Below, one piece after another: positions 12,390 to 24,000 of a stretch of DNA of 64,000 nt. Position 1 is the stretch's first letter. Every line of letters begins with the position of its first letter. The notes beneath the pieces were generated by a model. That model saw only the letters and a list, made by a program, of their open reading frames with translations. It made no database searches and was not told the origin of the DNA. The stretch spans positions 806,001 through 870,000 of the forward strand of contig LATX02000001.1 in assembly GCA_001466705.2 (NCBI GenBank). Direction: 5' to 3'. Both the position numbers and the translations under genes were made by a program. The stretch comes from Moniliophthora roreri. Lineage: Eukaryota; Basidiomycota; Agaricomycetes; Agaricales; Marasmiaceae.

Positions 12390-12420
12390 AGCCCGCGAAG
12401 CGGGCTATGGCGCGTAGCGC
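12390..12420. repeat. Two GC-rich perfect hairpins
   Basis: AGCCCGC-GAA-GCGGGCT (12390-12406) is a perfect 7-bp stem with a GAA loop. GCGC-GTA-GCGC (12410-12420) follows 3 bases later. They sit inside the inverted-repeat element, next to the telomere-like array. Confidence 0.85.
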
Positions 12421-12430
12421 ACCCTCAGCG

Positions 12431-12461
12431 GGGGTTAGGGGTTAGGCGGTTAGGGGTTAGG
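12431..12461 (+). repeat. Telomere-like TTAGGG-type short array
   Basis: Four close units of GGGGTTA with one variant (GGCGGTTA) form a 31-base array of the fungal/vertebrate telomere type, in an interior position between genes. A further TAGGGT lies just downstream. Confidence 0.8.
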
Positions 12462-12469
12462 CAGTAGGG

Positions 12470-12774
12470 TCTGGGGATGGATATATGTATAAAAAGGCGA
12501 GGGATGGTACTTACAGGTGCGTAGAAATAGTGACGTCATTGGCTTTCGGAGTTTTCCGAGTAATACTAATCGACCCTAGCCTCTTTCCAAGTTTGGTGCC
12601 GTACTAACACCGTCAATAAACATCATCGATTCATTACCGACCACATGCCATTGTTGGCAAATCTTATGAGAGCAGGTCTAAAGATGTCGTTCGACTAGGG
12701 GTTGTAAAAAAGGTATCGTTCAATTTCAACGGTAGTATAAAGACTCAGCATACAGACGAAGTACGAATTGTGCC
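12470..12774. other. Intergenic, 3' flank of secreted-protein gene
   Basis: The stretch carries a TATA-like TATACATATA on the minus strand near 12480-12500, about 195 bases before the F-box ATG, and the right arm of the inverted repeat. No gene seen. Confidence 0.4.
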
Positions 12775-14210
12775 TCACTTCCCAAGGACTGAGATGGGTA
12801 CCTGACTAAGCCACATGTTCTCCTTGTCCTCGCTATACAACACCACCAGGTAGTCTCCTACTACTGCAGCAGCAGGATATGATAATCCAGGTCGCTTGAC
12901 ACTCCTACGTAAAATGTCAGCGGGCTCAGAATGATAATAGCGATGCAGTCATTACCGTGTATCCGGAACCCATTCTTGAGAGGCGTTGGTTCTCAGTACC
13001 CGAACCCAGTCGAAGTGAACACCGTCATTAGCCACAGAAATAACAAGAGGCTGACGCCATTTTGTGCCCGGGTAGTATTGGGGATTGTGAACCAGGTAGG
13101 TCCTACCATCGGGCAGCGCACCGAAGAATGACTTGGTATTGCTGTCGGGAATGTTGGAAGCGAAGATGTTGTTTTTCTGTGGGGTTACTGTGTTCGGGAA
13201 CCAATCTCTGCCGTCTTTGTCTTTGGAGAACTCCACCCAGTTCAACTGGAACAAGAGATGTCAACCGCCGGAAGTATTGTCACTTTCAAGGTGACTTACC
13301 AGAGAAGTTGCGCTTGAATCACGCCAGAATCTTTGCCAATAACCGGAATTACTCTCTCCAAACCAGACGGCATGGGTAACCTCAATAAGAGGTGTCTTAC
13401 CATCATTTCCATAGAACTTTCCGAACGTGTTTATCAGCTTGTCATTGGACATAGGCGTGAGAGCCGGTGAGTTCAAGAGCGCGTTCAAACCATTTTGTAA
13501 TTGAGCTGCGCACTGTTGGGTTGGGAGTTTGGTTTTAGAATACTGGTGCTCGGTATAGTATGAGGTCCGCGTTAGCCAGCAACCGACGGAGTTATCATTT
13601 GAAAGGGCTATCGCCATGCGTCCTGACCCCGTCGTGTACTTGGATTTGCCATTGTCGTAGCAAACAATATCAGCAAATTCAACGATGGCATAGACTTCCC
13701 CCCGATATTGCACGAATCCGTTCGGTTGGCTGGCGCGTTGGACAATCTGAAAGCATAAAATGAGCCTTCTTGACAGCCGAAGGTAGGAATGTTACTGACG
13801 TTACGAGAGCACCAGTACGTGTAATTCTGCTCCGATGTTTGGTTCGAGAGCAATGCGCTTTCAACAACAACACGCGGTTTCCCAAATGTCCAGGAGCCTC
13901 CAGACAGTTTTCCCCTCACAACCCAACTTTGCTGTCCGTTCTGATCTTCGTCAATTTTCCCGGACGAGAAGCCGAGATAGAGGGTGTCGTTGAGATACTC
14001 TACTGAAGCATGATGAGCGTAAGTCCTGCCGGTCGTTGACGCATCGTGTACTAAGATGTGCTTCGCTTCGTTGAGTACAGGTAATCCGGCATTCACCGTA
14101 TCTCCAGCGTCGAGCTTCCCAGAATACGCCCATAGGGACTTTGGATCTGGTGGTTCCAAGGCAAATATGGCGGGGATTATGGGAGAAACGACCAGTAAGA
14201 AGTGCTTCAT
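12775..14210 (-). CDS. Secreted propeller-type protein, sialidase/BNR-like fold suspected
   Basis: About four exons. A clear signal peptide (MKHFLLVVSPIIPAIFA, cut before LEPPD) begins a secreted protein with several potential N-glycosylation sites. Repeated aromatic-rich segments such as YAHHASVEYLNDTLYLGFSS, VTHAVWFGES, NWVEFSKDKDGRDWFPNT and RPGLSYPAAAVVGDYLVVLY suggest a beta-propeller like those of sialidase/BNR-type glycosidases. No residue set proving sialidase activity is recognised, so catalytic role is unproved. An in-frame ATG six codons upstream (14228) would extend the N-terminus without removing the signal. A TATATAT box lies about 40 bases upstream (14251-14260). The frame runs through all inspected junctions to a TGA. 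Confidence 0.5.
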
Positions 14211-14250
14211 GGTTCTCGGTTGGTTCATCCCAGAAGGTTGACGACCTCTG

Positions 14251-14260
14251 ATATATATAC
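14251..14260 (-). promoter_or_regulatory. TATA box of secreted-protein gene
   Basis: GTATATATAT on the minus strand, about 40 bases upstream of the MKHF start, is a good TATA candidate for the secreted-protein gene. Confidence 0.5.
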
Positions 14261-14842
14261 TAATAAAATCTTCCCGGCCCGTGCAAGATCTTTGGCACCA
14301 TCTGACGAGTGGAAATGATTTCGAGAGACGGTTGATCTTCGGTGGACCTAGTTCTTCAAGGAGTTCAAAAGCTATTCACAAGCCAGGCTCCAACTCAAGG
14401 GGGAAAAGCTTGAGTCGATTTCCAGCCAGAACCTAACAGATCTCCTCACGACTCTGAGTGACCATATAAAGAAATAGCAAATGCGAAATACGTACCTCCA
14501 AGGCCATTCCTACTCCTAAGTGAAAATGGTGTATCCCTAGTCTATCTTGTTTGATAATTGCTCCCAGTGTCTCGATGTCGTTCAAAAATGCTGAGCCTGA
14601 GATCCTGAATATCGTATGCGCAAGCCATTGATCAATTCAACTTCCCGTCCGTCACCCTATGCTGTATTGGAATCGCCGGATAGATGAAACTTGAGTTTGC
14701 GTAGCAAGCCCTGACATGATCGACCGATTCGAGACGTCGTTGAGTACCAGCTAGTCACATGCAGCCGGCCTGTCCGAAATCGACTCACTGTCCTTCTACT
14801 CATTCTCACCGGCTGGACCACGATCCAAGTCATCTTCCACCA
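14261..14842. other. Divergent promoter region
   Basis: About 580 bases between the secreted-protein gene (-) and the UBE2O-type gene (+). No coding frame or repeat stands out apart from the TATA box at its left edge. Confidence 0.5.
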
Positions 14843-17800
14843 ATGCCTTCTAAGGATAGAAATTTACCTTCTATTAAGGTTGGCCTCCCGACAGAATCGG
14901 CCTCTCGGTCGTAACAACTCGCTCTCACGACGTCTATTTCAGTTCTACAACCAGGATACAGTTCAGAGAGCTTCGCCCCCTCACCATTCTGGGATTGTAC
15001 TGGTCAGGACATTCTCTATTTGGGATAATGGATTATCAGAAACTTATTCCTGCACAGAGATGCTGGCACGATGCCGAAGACATACCAATGCCTAGTACCC
15101 TTTTAGACCCGCTTTCACGACCGCTGAATCGTGGTGAAGTCGGGGTTTCGTTCCTTTCTGATGCTGGTCGTCGAGAAATAGTCCAAGAGTCAGAACTGAA
15201 GCTACTAGATCGGACATTTCAACCGGGCGATTTCTGCAAACGACATGTCGAGGATCATCGGTCAGGTGTGGTAAAACGAGTGTCTGTCAGAGGAACTGTT
15301 GAGCATGTCATTAGCGGGGAGCCAGTGGAAGGCTACAAGATGCAGGAAGACGTCCGATTTCGCTGTGATGCGGAGATTGGAGACTACGTTGTATGTGATG
15401 ATTGGTTTGGCCAGGTGCGTATCTTTTTGCTCTGGCACTGGGTTGACTCATAGTAGTGTATCTTAGGTGGTTGAGGTATGATCAGTTGTGGCAAATCGTC
15501 GTTCCGGATGTGGTTATTGACTCAAGGCTAGCTATTCGACGAAAGTATAATCGAGCTACCAACAGGACAACTCGTTCGGCTTCCGGAATTCAGTTCTCGG
15601 CTCATAGTTGGTGAAAGAGCCGAAGTAAGTGGTCATTCTGACCTTAAGAACACGACTCTCAACTTTCGTCACAAAATTTAGAATATTATCCCAAACCCAA
15701 CGAACGGATCAAGCGTCCGTAATCTCTTTGGTCTCCTTCTCGGCAATGACCGCCCTTCTGGCCTCGAAACCGTCATTGAGGTGAAGCATACTGTCTATGC
15801 TGTCGCTTGGTTGGCTTTGAACCAGAGCGTTCGTTTCCTTTCTATACTCCTTGAACAATATTCATCGTCCATGTTCACAGTTGACCCTGGAGGAAGCACA
15901 AAACCGACAGCGTCCCCAGAAATTTTGGCATGGCAAGGACATATCTAAACTGACGCTTGTTCGAAGTCATTCAGATTCACAACTCAGATTGAGCGACAGG
16001 ATCAACCTGAAAGACACCACCGGACTCCCTTATACTACACATGGTCGCGAAGGAGAGGCTTGCGGCGTTGTGACGGTTCAAAGCTACCTGATGTCCTCAA
16101 CAGAAACTACAATCGACGTTTTGTGGCAAGATGGAGTTGAAGAGACTGTTAAGTCGATTGATGTCATACCATACCTCAACCCCGATGAATACGATACATG
16201 GTGAGTTATAATCGACTGTTTTAGGGTTTAGTATCACTTGACACATCGTAGGCCGGGAGACCATGTGTTATGGAGTAGTGAAGGAGTTAAACGACCTGCC
16301 GTGGTCCAAGCTGTGGATGCTGCTCAAAGAACGGCCACCCTCCTGTTCAATGACACAGGAAAGGTGGAAATGGTATCTCTTCTAGAACTTGATCCTCATG
16401 GCACGTCTGATGCCGACCCAATGGCACAACTCAATTTCGAGGGTCTGGGAGTCCGTAGAGGCGATTTTGTTTTCATACATCAGGAGGGAACAACAAACGG
16501 CTTTGAGAAGCCAAGGGTTCCTAGAATAGGTGAATTAGAAGCTTGGGTCAGAGAAAATCCTTTCGTTAGTGGTCAGCTACACGGGTGGAGAAAGGAGATG
16601 TCTGAGTTAGGGGCTCAGATTGCAACTTCGCGCTCAGCAGAAGGGGATTTACAGGTACATATGAAGGAGCCAGATTCGTCTCTCCATTGGGTAGGTGAGG
16701 TGGTAGATGTGGGTAGCGCTTTTTACCCACCGAGATTCCCGCTTATTCACCCGTTTTCAGCTACTCCTTGATGGAACGATTAAAGTAGTCCATCCTGACG
16801 AAACTGTCAAGACCTACCCTCTCGAACGACTCACGAAGCTTTACGACGGCATAGACCAACTCGAGGATGACCTATATGAACCCTCGGAAGCCGATAGTCA
16901 TGGGTCTGCATCCTACGACGCGTATATCGAGGAAGAAGGTTGGGCGGTGACCGAGCACGGAGAATGGCAGCCTCAAGACTATTATCGTCATCATGACGAG
17001 CTTGTCGAAGAAGGCGATCACTTCGCGATATATGATGACGAAGGCTATCCTGTAATATTACTTCCAGAACCCGAATCCGAGCTTCCACCGCCAGCAGAAC
17101 CACAGTCCGTTGGCGGAACTCCGCCGCCGCCATCAGAGGATGTCATCGTAGAATCACCAGATATTCCTACGGCTCCTTTGACCTCAGATACCCTGGAAGA
17201 TATTAGCGATGTCAATGGCAATCATGAAGACGAAGAAGAGGATGACAGTCCCTGGAAGCGATTTGATATTCTTCCTTCTGCGCCGCCAGATCACGCATAC
17301 TACAGTACCACGCCTTCTCAGCCATCAAAATCATTTCATGCTAGACTTGCACGCGAGTATCGAATACTGCAGAGTAGCTTACCAGGTCATCCCTTTTGCT
17401 TGGTTCTCCTCGTCGCGGAGCTGAGCATTTTATTCATATAGATTCCATTATCGTTCGCGCCTTCGAAGACCGGTCGGATCTCCTGCGGTGTCTAATTATT
17501 GGACCGAGCAATACGCCGTACGAGGATGCGCCCTTTGTCATTGACTGGATGCTGGATTCCAATTTTCCGAATACTCCGCCGCTGGCTCATTTCCTGAGTT
17601 GGACAAATGGGAATGGTAGAGGTGCGTGCGAATCCCTTCCGTATGCGAATTTGCTACCTGACTTATATGATAGTAAATCCGTGAGTTCTGTAGGACAACA
17701 TCCCATGGAAGTCGAGCTTATTCCATATCTTTGACCAGAAACCTATATGAAGAAGGAAAAGTCTGCCTCTCAATACTGGGAACCTGGGCAGGTGACAGAA

Positions 17801-18324
17801 ACGAGACCTGGAGTGCTAGTCGCTCGTCTCTTCTCCAAGCTTTCGTCAGCATTCAAGGGCTGGTTCTCGTCAAAGAGCCGTGAGTATTCCGATAGGACTC
17901 TGGATCATTGAACTAACCCGACCTTAGATGGTTCTGTGAACCGGCGTACGAGAAGCTGCGGGGCACTGAGGAAGGTATTGTTAATAGGTAACAGCCTTTT
18001 ACTTCCGAGACGGGAACTCGTTGCTGAATGGTTGATGCCAGCCGGTTATACAGTGAGAAGGCCTACGTCCTGTCGAGAGGTTTCGTCCGTCGTTCGCTTG
18101 AGATCCCTCTCGGCGGACTAGAGAAAGAGATTGAGTGGATGTATTACACTAATGGGAGACTAGAGAAAGTGCTCAGAGACTCGAGGACTCTAATCGAGAA
18201 AAGTCGAGCACAGGAGGATACCGAAGACCAGGATCTTGCGGTGCCCAGGTTGACAGTCGGTGGGATTATCGCTCTCGAGCGGACGTTGAGTAAGCTACAA
18301 GGACTACTTGATGCAAGGGTTTAG
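14843..18324 (+). CDS. UBE2O-type E2/E3 hybrid ubiquitin-conjugating enzyme
   Basis: A large multi-exon gene. First exons 14843-14878, 14943-15002 and from 15058 read [31 protein letters not shown] and [12 protein letters not shown], the start of the conserved N-terminal regions of UBE2O. An acidic, proline-rich linker follows, then the UBC core with [15 protein letters not shown] and [19 protein letters not shown], whose cysteine is the E2 active site. [20 protein letters not shown] and [20 protein letters not shown] complete the UBE2O-like C-terminus, then a helical tail. UBE2O acts alone as E2 and E3 on unassembled proteins. The region before the active site needs a 7-base exon (17674-17680, encoding VNP) between introns of 52 and 58 bases. 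Confidence 0.9.
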
Positions 18325-18872
18325 ATGTATCATAGGACTTCTCGAGGATGTATTGGTTGTATATACATGATGTAGCCATATGTTTCTAGCTCAGAAGCTT
18401 CTAGTCAGGGCCTTTGAGCGCTGAAACAGGACTCCGGCCTAATGATGGATCTAGGTCCGGCAGAAAGATGACCGCGTTTCAGACGAGGGTTTCAGTCACT
18501 GGTCTGAGGTATCACTCAAGCTTCACAGAAGGCCTTCAGAAGAGTCTTGATGAACCACAGATAGTACAATTTGTTGAATGCATGAGCTTAGCTACTAGAA
18601 TAGGCTCGTCACACCTTTCGCAAGGAGCCAAGTGCTCGACACGCTTTGCTCGGGGGAGGGAATGAATGACTCTAGGAAGTGTAATGCTGGTACAGATTAG
18701 TCTATATGTTATCAATATAGTGCCTAAATGCTTCAGAAAGCCCCGAGATACTCCTAGAGTGCTTTCAAGTGAGGATTTGATGAGTGATCAGACCAGTCCG
18801 CGTGACGGTGAGAGTCTGGACTCTGGACTTCGACGGAACGAAAGAAGGGCGAGAACGAAGGAATTGAGTGAT

Positions 18873-18898
18873 AAATAAGAGAGAGAGAAAGAGAGAGT
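18873..18898 (+). repeat. GA-rich microsatellite
   Basis: Short purine run of AGAGAGAGAAAGAGAGAG type in the intergenic region. Confidence 0.7.
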
Positions 18899-19074
18899 TG
18901 AGTTGACTAAAGAACGTACTAGCTTAGTAGTATAGATTCTGAGACGTGTAAGAGTTAAAATGTGAGGTTGAATTATAGGGACAAGTGGACGATACGATCA
19001 CGTGTTCAGGCGCAGCTGTGAAATCAGGGTCAGGGTAAATAAGCTATTGACGTAAGTTCAAGTTGTCTTCCTTC

Positions 19075-19115
19075 CCCTCTCATCCCTCTCTTGACCTCTT
19101 CTCTCTCTCTCTCCG
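19075..19115 (+). promoter_or_regulatory. CT-rich promoter-type tract
   Basis: A pyrimidine-rich stretch including a CTCTCTCTCT run lies about 80 bases upstream of the next start codon, a common feature of basidiomycete promoters. Confidence 0.4.
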
Positions 19116-19189
19116 CGACGATCTTAACGACAATATTGCGATACCCTGATTCTGTGTGCGAAACCTCATACATAATTAAAACGAAGCCA

Positions 19190-20702
19190 ATGTCTTCGTC
19201 TGCCTAGTAAGACCGATTAATTGGTATCAACTCTTGTACCTCACTTGAACTTCACGTGTTTAGCTCCTCCTCCCCTTCCTCCATCGCAAAAAAGAAGACG
19301 TTGAAACGTTCTCCTAAAAAGAGAGTCACAAAACGACCACCATCAGCCAGCGAAATAGCTCGCAACCAGCACCATTTCGAGACTTGGGTCTCACATCAGA
19401 ATCTTGAGGAAGCATCCTGGGAGACTGACATCCCAGATGATTTGAAAGCGGACGTGAGGGGTATACTAGACACGAAGGGAAAGATTCCGTTGACTTGGAT
19501 TCAGCAAGTAATTTTTATTTTTATTTTTGCATTTGGCACCTTGCAGACTGCATCTAAACGTGCTTTTCAAGGACCTAGCTTTACCAAGATTAGCGACACA
19601 GGAGTTTGTACACTGGATAAAGCAGGTGTATGAGGACCAGCCCGAGATGTTTTCTGATCGAGCTGATTTGGATGCCGAGTCGGAGAAGGCGCTTTACGCG
19701 GATCTGGTCATAGTGTTGTCTGCTTGGAGGAAGCTGGATGTGATACAGCATTCATCTTCGACAGAGAAATGGTCAGAGGCAGATTACGCTGCGAACGTGT
19801 GAGTATGTTTAATATCGGAGCAGCTGGCATTAACGTTCTGGGATTCTTTAGGTATTCTGTCTTGAGAGGTCCTGCGATTCGGGCAAGTAACTTGCGGTAT
19901 GTGTTTTTGATATGGTTAGCATCCGCAGTATCTGAAGATGACCTGAAATCTTAGTGTTCAGTGTTCGCTCTGTCTCCCTGAGCCTACGATCCCAACAATC
20001 TCAACTGAGGCGTCCAGGATCCTCAGTACTAAATCCGTTATCCCAGACTGTGTCCTCCTCCTTCCAACGCCCCTCCTCGCACCCTTGACACCTCAATACA
20101 AGTCCCTTGCGCGTCAAACTCGCATCTCCCCCCTTACGACTTCCTCCACGCGCTCCACGTTTCGATATCAAGCCACCCCGTGTATAGCCCTCTCCGAAAC
20201 TCCAGGGTTTGAATTTATCAGCTCTGTCTGGGAAGATAAACAACCCAATTGGAAGGACGGGTACAGGCAGAATCGGATGGCGTGTGCGTCTGTAGTGCGC
20301 CATCTATGGGCTTTGGGTCAAGTGAGAACGGTTGTGTGGGGGCTGGTGTGGTGCGAAGGGCAAGTGAGAGTGCATGTCGATTGGGCTGCAAAGGGTGAAG
20401 ACGGTAAAGCGATTGTGCACTCGGCAGCCTACTCAACAGTGCCCAACGAGGCCTTCAAGGTTTTCGACTTATCCCGGCCCGCACACATTCTTGAAATTTA
20501 CTTTTTGCTCCGGAACATTGATCAATGGACGACAGGCGCATTTAAGGAACGAGTCACGGAGAGTGTTATGACATTGGCAAATAAGAAGGGCGAGACGTTT
20601 GTGGGGTGGAGAAGGAGCGAGATTGCGGTTAAGAGCTCACGGAAAGCAAAGGAGAATGCAACTTCGGTGTGCTCTACAGAAGTCAAGAAGGCAAGGAAGT
20701 GA
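19190..20702 (+). CDS. Unplaced basidiomycete-type protein
   Basis: About four exons. The start is placed at 19190: ATGTCTTCGTCTGCCTA is spliced (donor GTAAGA, acceptor before 19262) into CTCCTCCTCC, giving MSSSAYSSSPSSIAKKKTLK. A Lys/Arg-rich head is followed by a helical part (HHFETWVSHQNLEEASWETD) and a long last exon with ETPGFEFISSVWEDKQPNW, a Trp-rich segment (RTVVWGLVWCEGQVRVHVDW) and a basic tail. I recognise no domain; the basic ends could suit a nuclear protein. The Trp-rich part does not look like a chance frame. It is more than a spurious open frame because exons join in frame across three introns. Confidence 0.55.
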
Positions 20703-21053
20703 TGGGTCGGACATGGAGGTTTCTTGTTACTTGTACAATTTAGTCTAGTTGCTACCAAGTCATAGACGTGACAACCATACGATAGGACTAACTTCCGTGA
20801 CTAGGCATGGTTCAGATAGCACTGGTTGCAATAGTCTTTAGTTTGGAAGGTGACTTGGTGGGAGAACACTGTCTCCGTTGCCGGTTTCTCAGCATGGCAA
20901 GTTTGAGGCCGTATTTAACGCTACACAGCCTACACTACACATGGAAGTGGCTTCAGAGTGTTAGAAGAGACAGGTGCATACAATTTGGGGTATTCACGAT
21001 AATGTACAAGCTCTGTACGCATACGCGTCCACAAGAAGAAAGGAGAGGGCTAA
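20703..21053. other. Convergent intergenic region
   Basis: About 350 bases between two converging genes; expected to hold both 3' ends. No gene seen. Confidence 0.5.
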
Positions 21054-24000
21054 TCACATGTCTGTTTTAGGTTTATCAGGACCTTGTTTATCGCTCGAAT
21101 CAGATATGCATTCCTCTGCATTATCACCAGCTATTGCTCCAGCGTCCTCCCCAATCCCAAGACTTCCACTTCGATCATCCACCAGAGGACTACTCTTGAA
21201 TCGCGCTCCCTTACTACCCTGTGTAACTGATGCTGTTCGAGGCCTCAGGGTTCCAGAGATAACTGCACCCGCTGGCGCTTCCCAAGTAGATACGCTTCCA
21301 AGGACGGTGCAGGCGAAGTACTCCTCGACACTGGCGTGCTGCTAGCCAGTTTCGTGACTGCAGGCAGTGTGGGCTCGATGCTAGGGATAACCGGACTAGG
21401 GTGCTCAATAATGATAGACGGAACACGAACTTCACTGGGCACACCACCTCCCTCAGCCTCCTTAGAATTTGACTGAGACTGGGAACTAGTACGTCTGGGT
21501 GGGGGCACCGGCGAAACCCCAGTGCTATCTGGGCCATGACGTGGTGAGGCATCCCGGGGGCTCGGAGGTGCACTTTTCGATCGCAAAAAGCTTAATCCTT
21601 TCAGGGATAGAGGCCTGAGGACTGGTTTCTGACCAGAGCCGGTAGCAGTTTGAGTGGTCAGCGGGTCTGTTTGTGATGGCTGCGTCGACTGCTCGCCGGC
21701 AGTTTGAAGTGGGGGAACATATGGATCACCGCGTGCGCCTTGTGAGTCAAATTCGTCGTAAATCTCTTCTCCAATCAGTTCTAAAAGATACAGTTTTGTT
21801 CAGAAACGAGACAATACCACATGAATTATGTGAATTACCTTCCAACACATCTTCGAGCGTTATAATACCCAGGGGATCCACAGCGGGATCAAGGCCTTGC
21901 AAAAACTATGCATTTTGGTGTCAACTCAAGCTGATGGAACACAGGAAGCAACGTACTTCATTTGCGCCTTCTTTCGCCAGTACGGCATCAGCGGGCATAC
22001 CTGAAGAAAGATAAGTAAAAACCAGAACACGAGCATGCAATAGATTGAATTTTAGACATACTTTGTTCGAGCTGTGTTGTCCCGGCAGTCACTCTCGGCA
22101 ATTGAAAACTAGCTCTCCTACTTTTACTACCCTCATTCTTATCGGAACTAGCATTACTCTTTGTTGACTTAAGGTTCGATTTTACGGCGACGGCATCAGT
22201 TTCTGCGGACGAGTCTATCTCTTTCTCTGAGAATACATCCTCCTTTAGAGTCGCCTCGCCATCTTCCATGCCTTCGCCTTCTTCGATATCCTTGACTTTT
22301 CGCCGGCCTCGACGCCTCCTCTTCGTTGGCTTCGACTTCTGACGATCTTCCTCATCGGAATCACTACTGGATTCAGAATCTCCCATGCCAACACGTTGGC
22401 GGAGACGTTGAGTGAGACTTTGTTTAACGACTTTTTTGACACTTGCTGCCTGTCATTCGTAACAATTATCACTCTGTTAACGCAAGATAAACTAGGATGC
22501 GTACCTTCTCGCGACTGATACGACTGACAATGGCCATGTGACTACGGCCTTCCTGGAACTTGTCGAGGATGCCTAACAGTGGTTCATTCTGAGGAACAGA
22601 CGGCACCTTATTCAAAGGGATATTCCGGAGAGGTATTGCGTCTGTGAATCTTGTGAGTAGCTCGAACTCGAGAACGACAGTACACTGACCACTTGGATCG
22701 AGAAGGACGCATTGCTTGACTAGAAGGATTCCAATGATCTTTTTGACCCTCCGAGTCCGACTTCCGTCGGCCTGAATAGGAGCCGGAACGTCAATCTCTT
22801 CATAGACGGGCACACGGCTGTGACCAGTCATGCAAATATTCTTGAGCATTTCGTAGTCGAGCTTTGCTTCAATAGAAAGCATAAACACGTCCTTTATCGG
22901 TGTCATCGCCTGTGAAACATCAGAGGGGATCATTACAATACCCAACAGTCAGGATTACCTGTCTGACTACTTTCTCTTGCAAGTCTAAGGTAGCACCGAT
23001 GATGGTCACAGTATCTGTTTTCAAATCTCCACCGTGAGTGCCCATCAAAGAATGCATTGCAATAAGCTCTTTTAGCTCTGAGTCATCGAGATGTCAGAAC
23101 GAAAAAATGTGAGTAATAGACATGAGGCTAACCAGCTCTACGATAGATGATGCCGTGATGAGGTCCAAGCACAAATTCTAGTAATTTCGCAACGGGCCAC
23201 GAAATAATTCCCTGGGACACTTGCACATCAGCATTCGGACCAGAGAGAACTGCATGCGACCGACCAAGATAAATATAAGACATCGAGTCAAACCGGCCAT
23301 CTTTGCGCCTAGGTACAGTCCATGCCTTGTGAATAATGACTGCGGTATGATCTCTGCAAATCTATGAAGAAAGGGAGATCAGTGATGTTCTTGGCAAAGC
23401 TCCAAAAGGCAATAGCATTGCCCGGTCAAGTAATTGGAACGGCTTGGAAGACGCTCGCCAAGGTCATGGCCGCGTGACATCATGCACCTTTACTCGAGAC
23501 TCGTTCAAATACGCGTCGCGCATGACTATGCTCTCGAACAAGTCAAAAAGCCTACAGATTTTACATTTGCCAATTTTGACCGCAGTACCGGCAACCCATA
23601 GGCGATCTTTGTCAGAGATTAAGAACTCACATGACAATCAGCGTGGTGGAAACCACAACGCTTTGAACACCTCCACCAAGAACTGGGTCTGATATGACAG
23701 GAAGCGACTCGTTGACGATCATGTTGGCTAGCAAAAGTGTTACAAGAAGGAGATGGCCATTCTTTCGTATAGGGGTAATCTTCTGAGCGTATTTACGCTG
23801 CTCGCTGTACGAATGGTGAGTATATAAGCAATAGATCATTAAGGATCTCATGAAATCTTACGGAGTTCCACTGATACTCAAAACCTAGGACTCCAGTGAG
23901 AAAGAGCTGCGCAATGATAACGACACCACTCACATTAAGCTGTGTTTCATCCAAACTCATATATCCTAGTGTCAAACCGGCAAACAATCCTGACAGTAAG

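Larger units (their letters stand above)
12314..12597. repeat. MITE-like imperfect inverted repeat element
   Basis: The left arm (about 12314-12370) and the reverse complement of the right arm (about 12548-12597) share TCGATTAG, one mismatch, ATTACTCGGA, and a CACCAA-TTGG block. About 180 bases lie between the arms, containing GC hairpins and telomere-like repeats. No coding capacity for a transposase. The arms flank the 5' leader of the F-box gene. I did not find a clear target-site duplication. Confidence 0.55.
18325..19189. other. Intergenic region with low-complexity tracts
   Basis: About 865 bases after the UBE2O gene. It holds a purine (GA) tract near 18875-18898 and a CT-rich promoter-type tract near 19075-19115 before the next gene. 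Two head-to-tail open frames of 70-83 codons show no conserved features and I leave them out. Confidence 0.5.

Noticed and set aside
18414..18878. Two open frames after UBE2O as possible small genes
   Set aside because: They have no conserved features, no intron support and lie in a low-complexity gap.
19256..19270. GTG start for the unplaced gene at 19190
   Set aside because: An upstream ATG at 19190 splices in frame into the same reading, which is the simpler model.
21245..21586. Apparent frameshift and early stop in the MAM3 C-terminus (QLSLEP stop)
   Set aside because: A standard 50-base GT-AG intron joins YLLGKRQR to GSKGARFKSSPL and keeps the frame open to 21054, so the gene is not broken.
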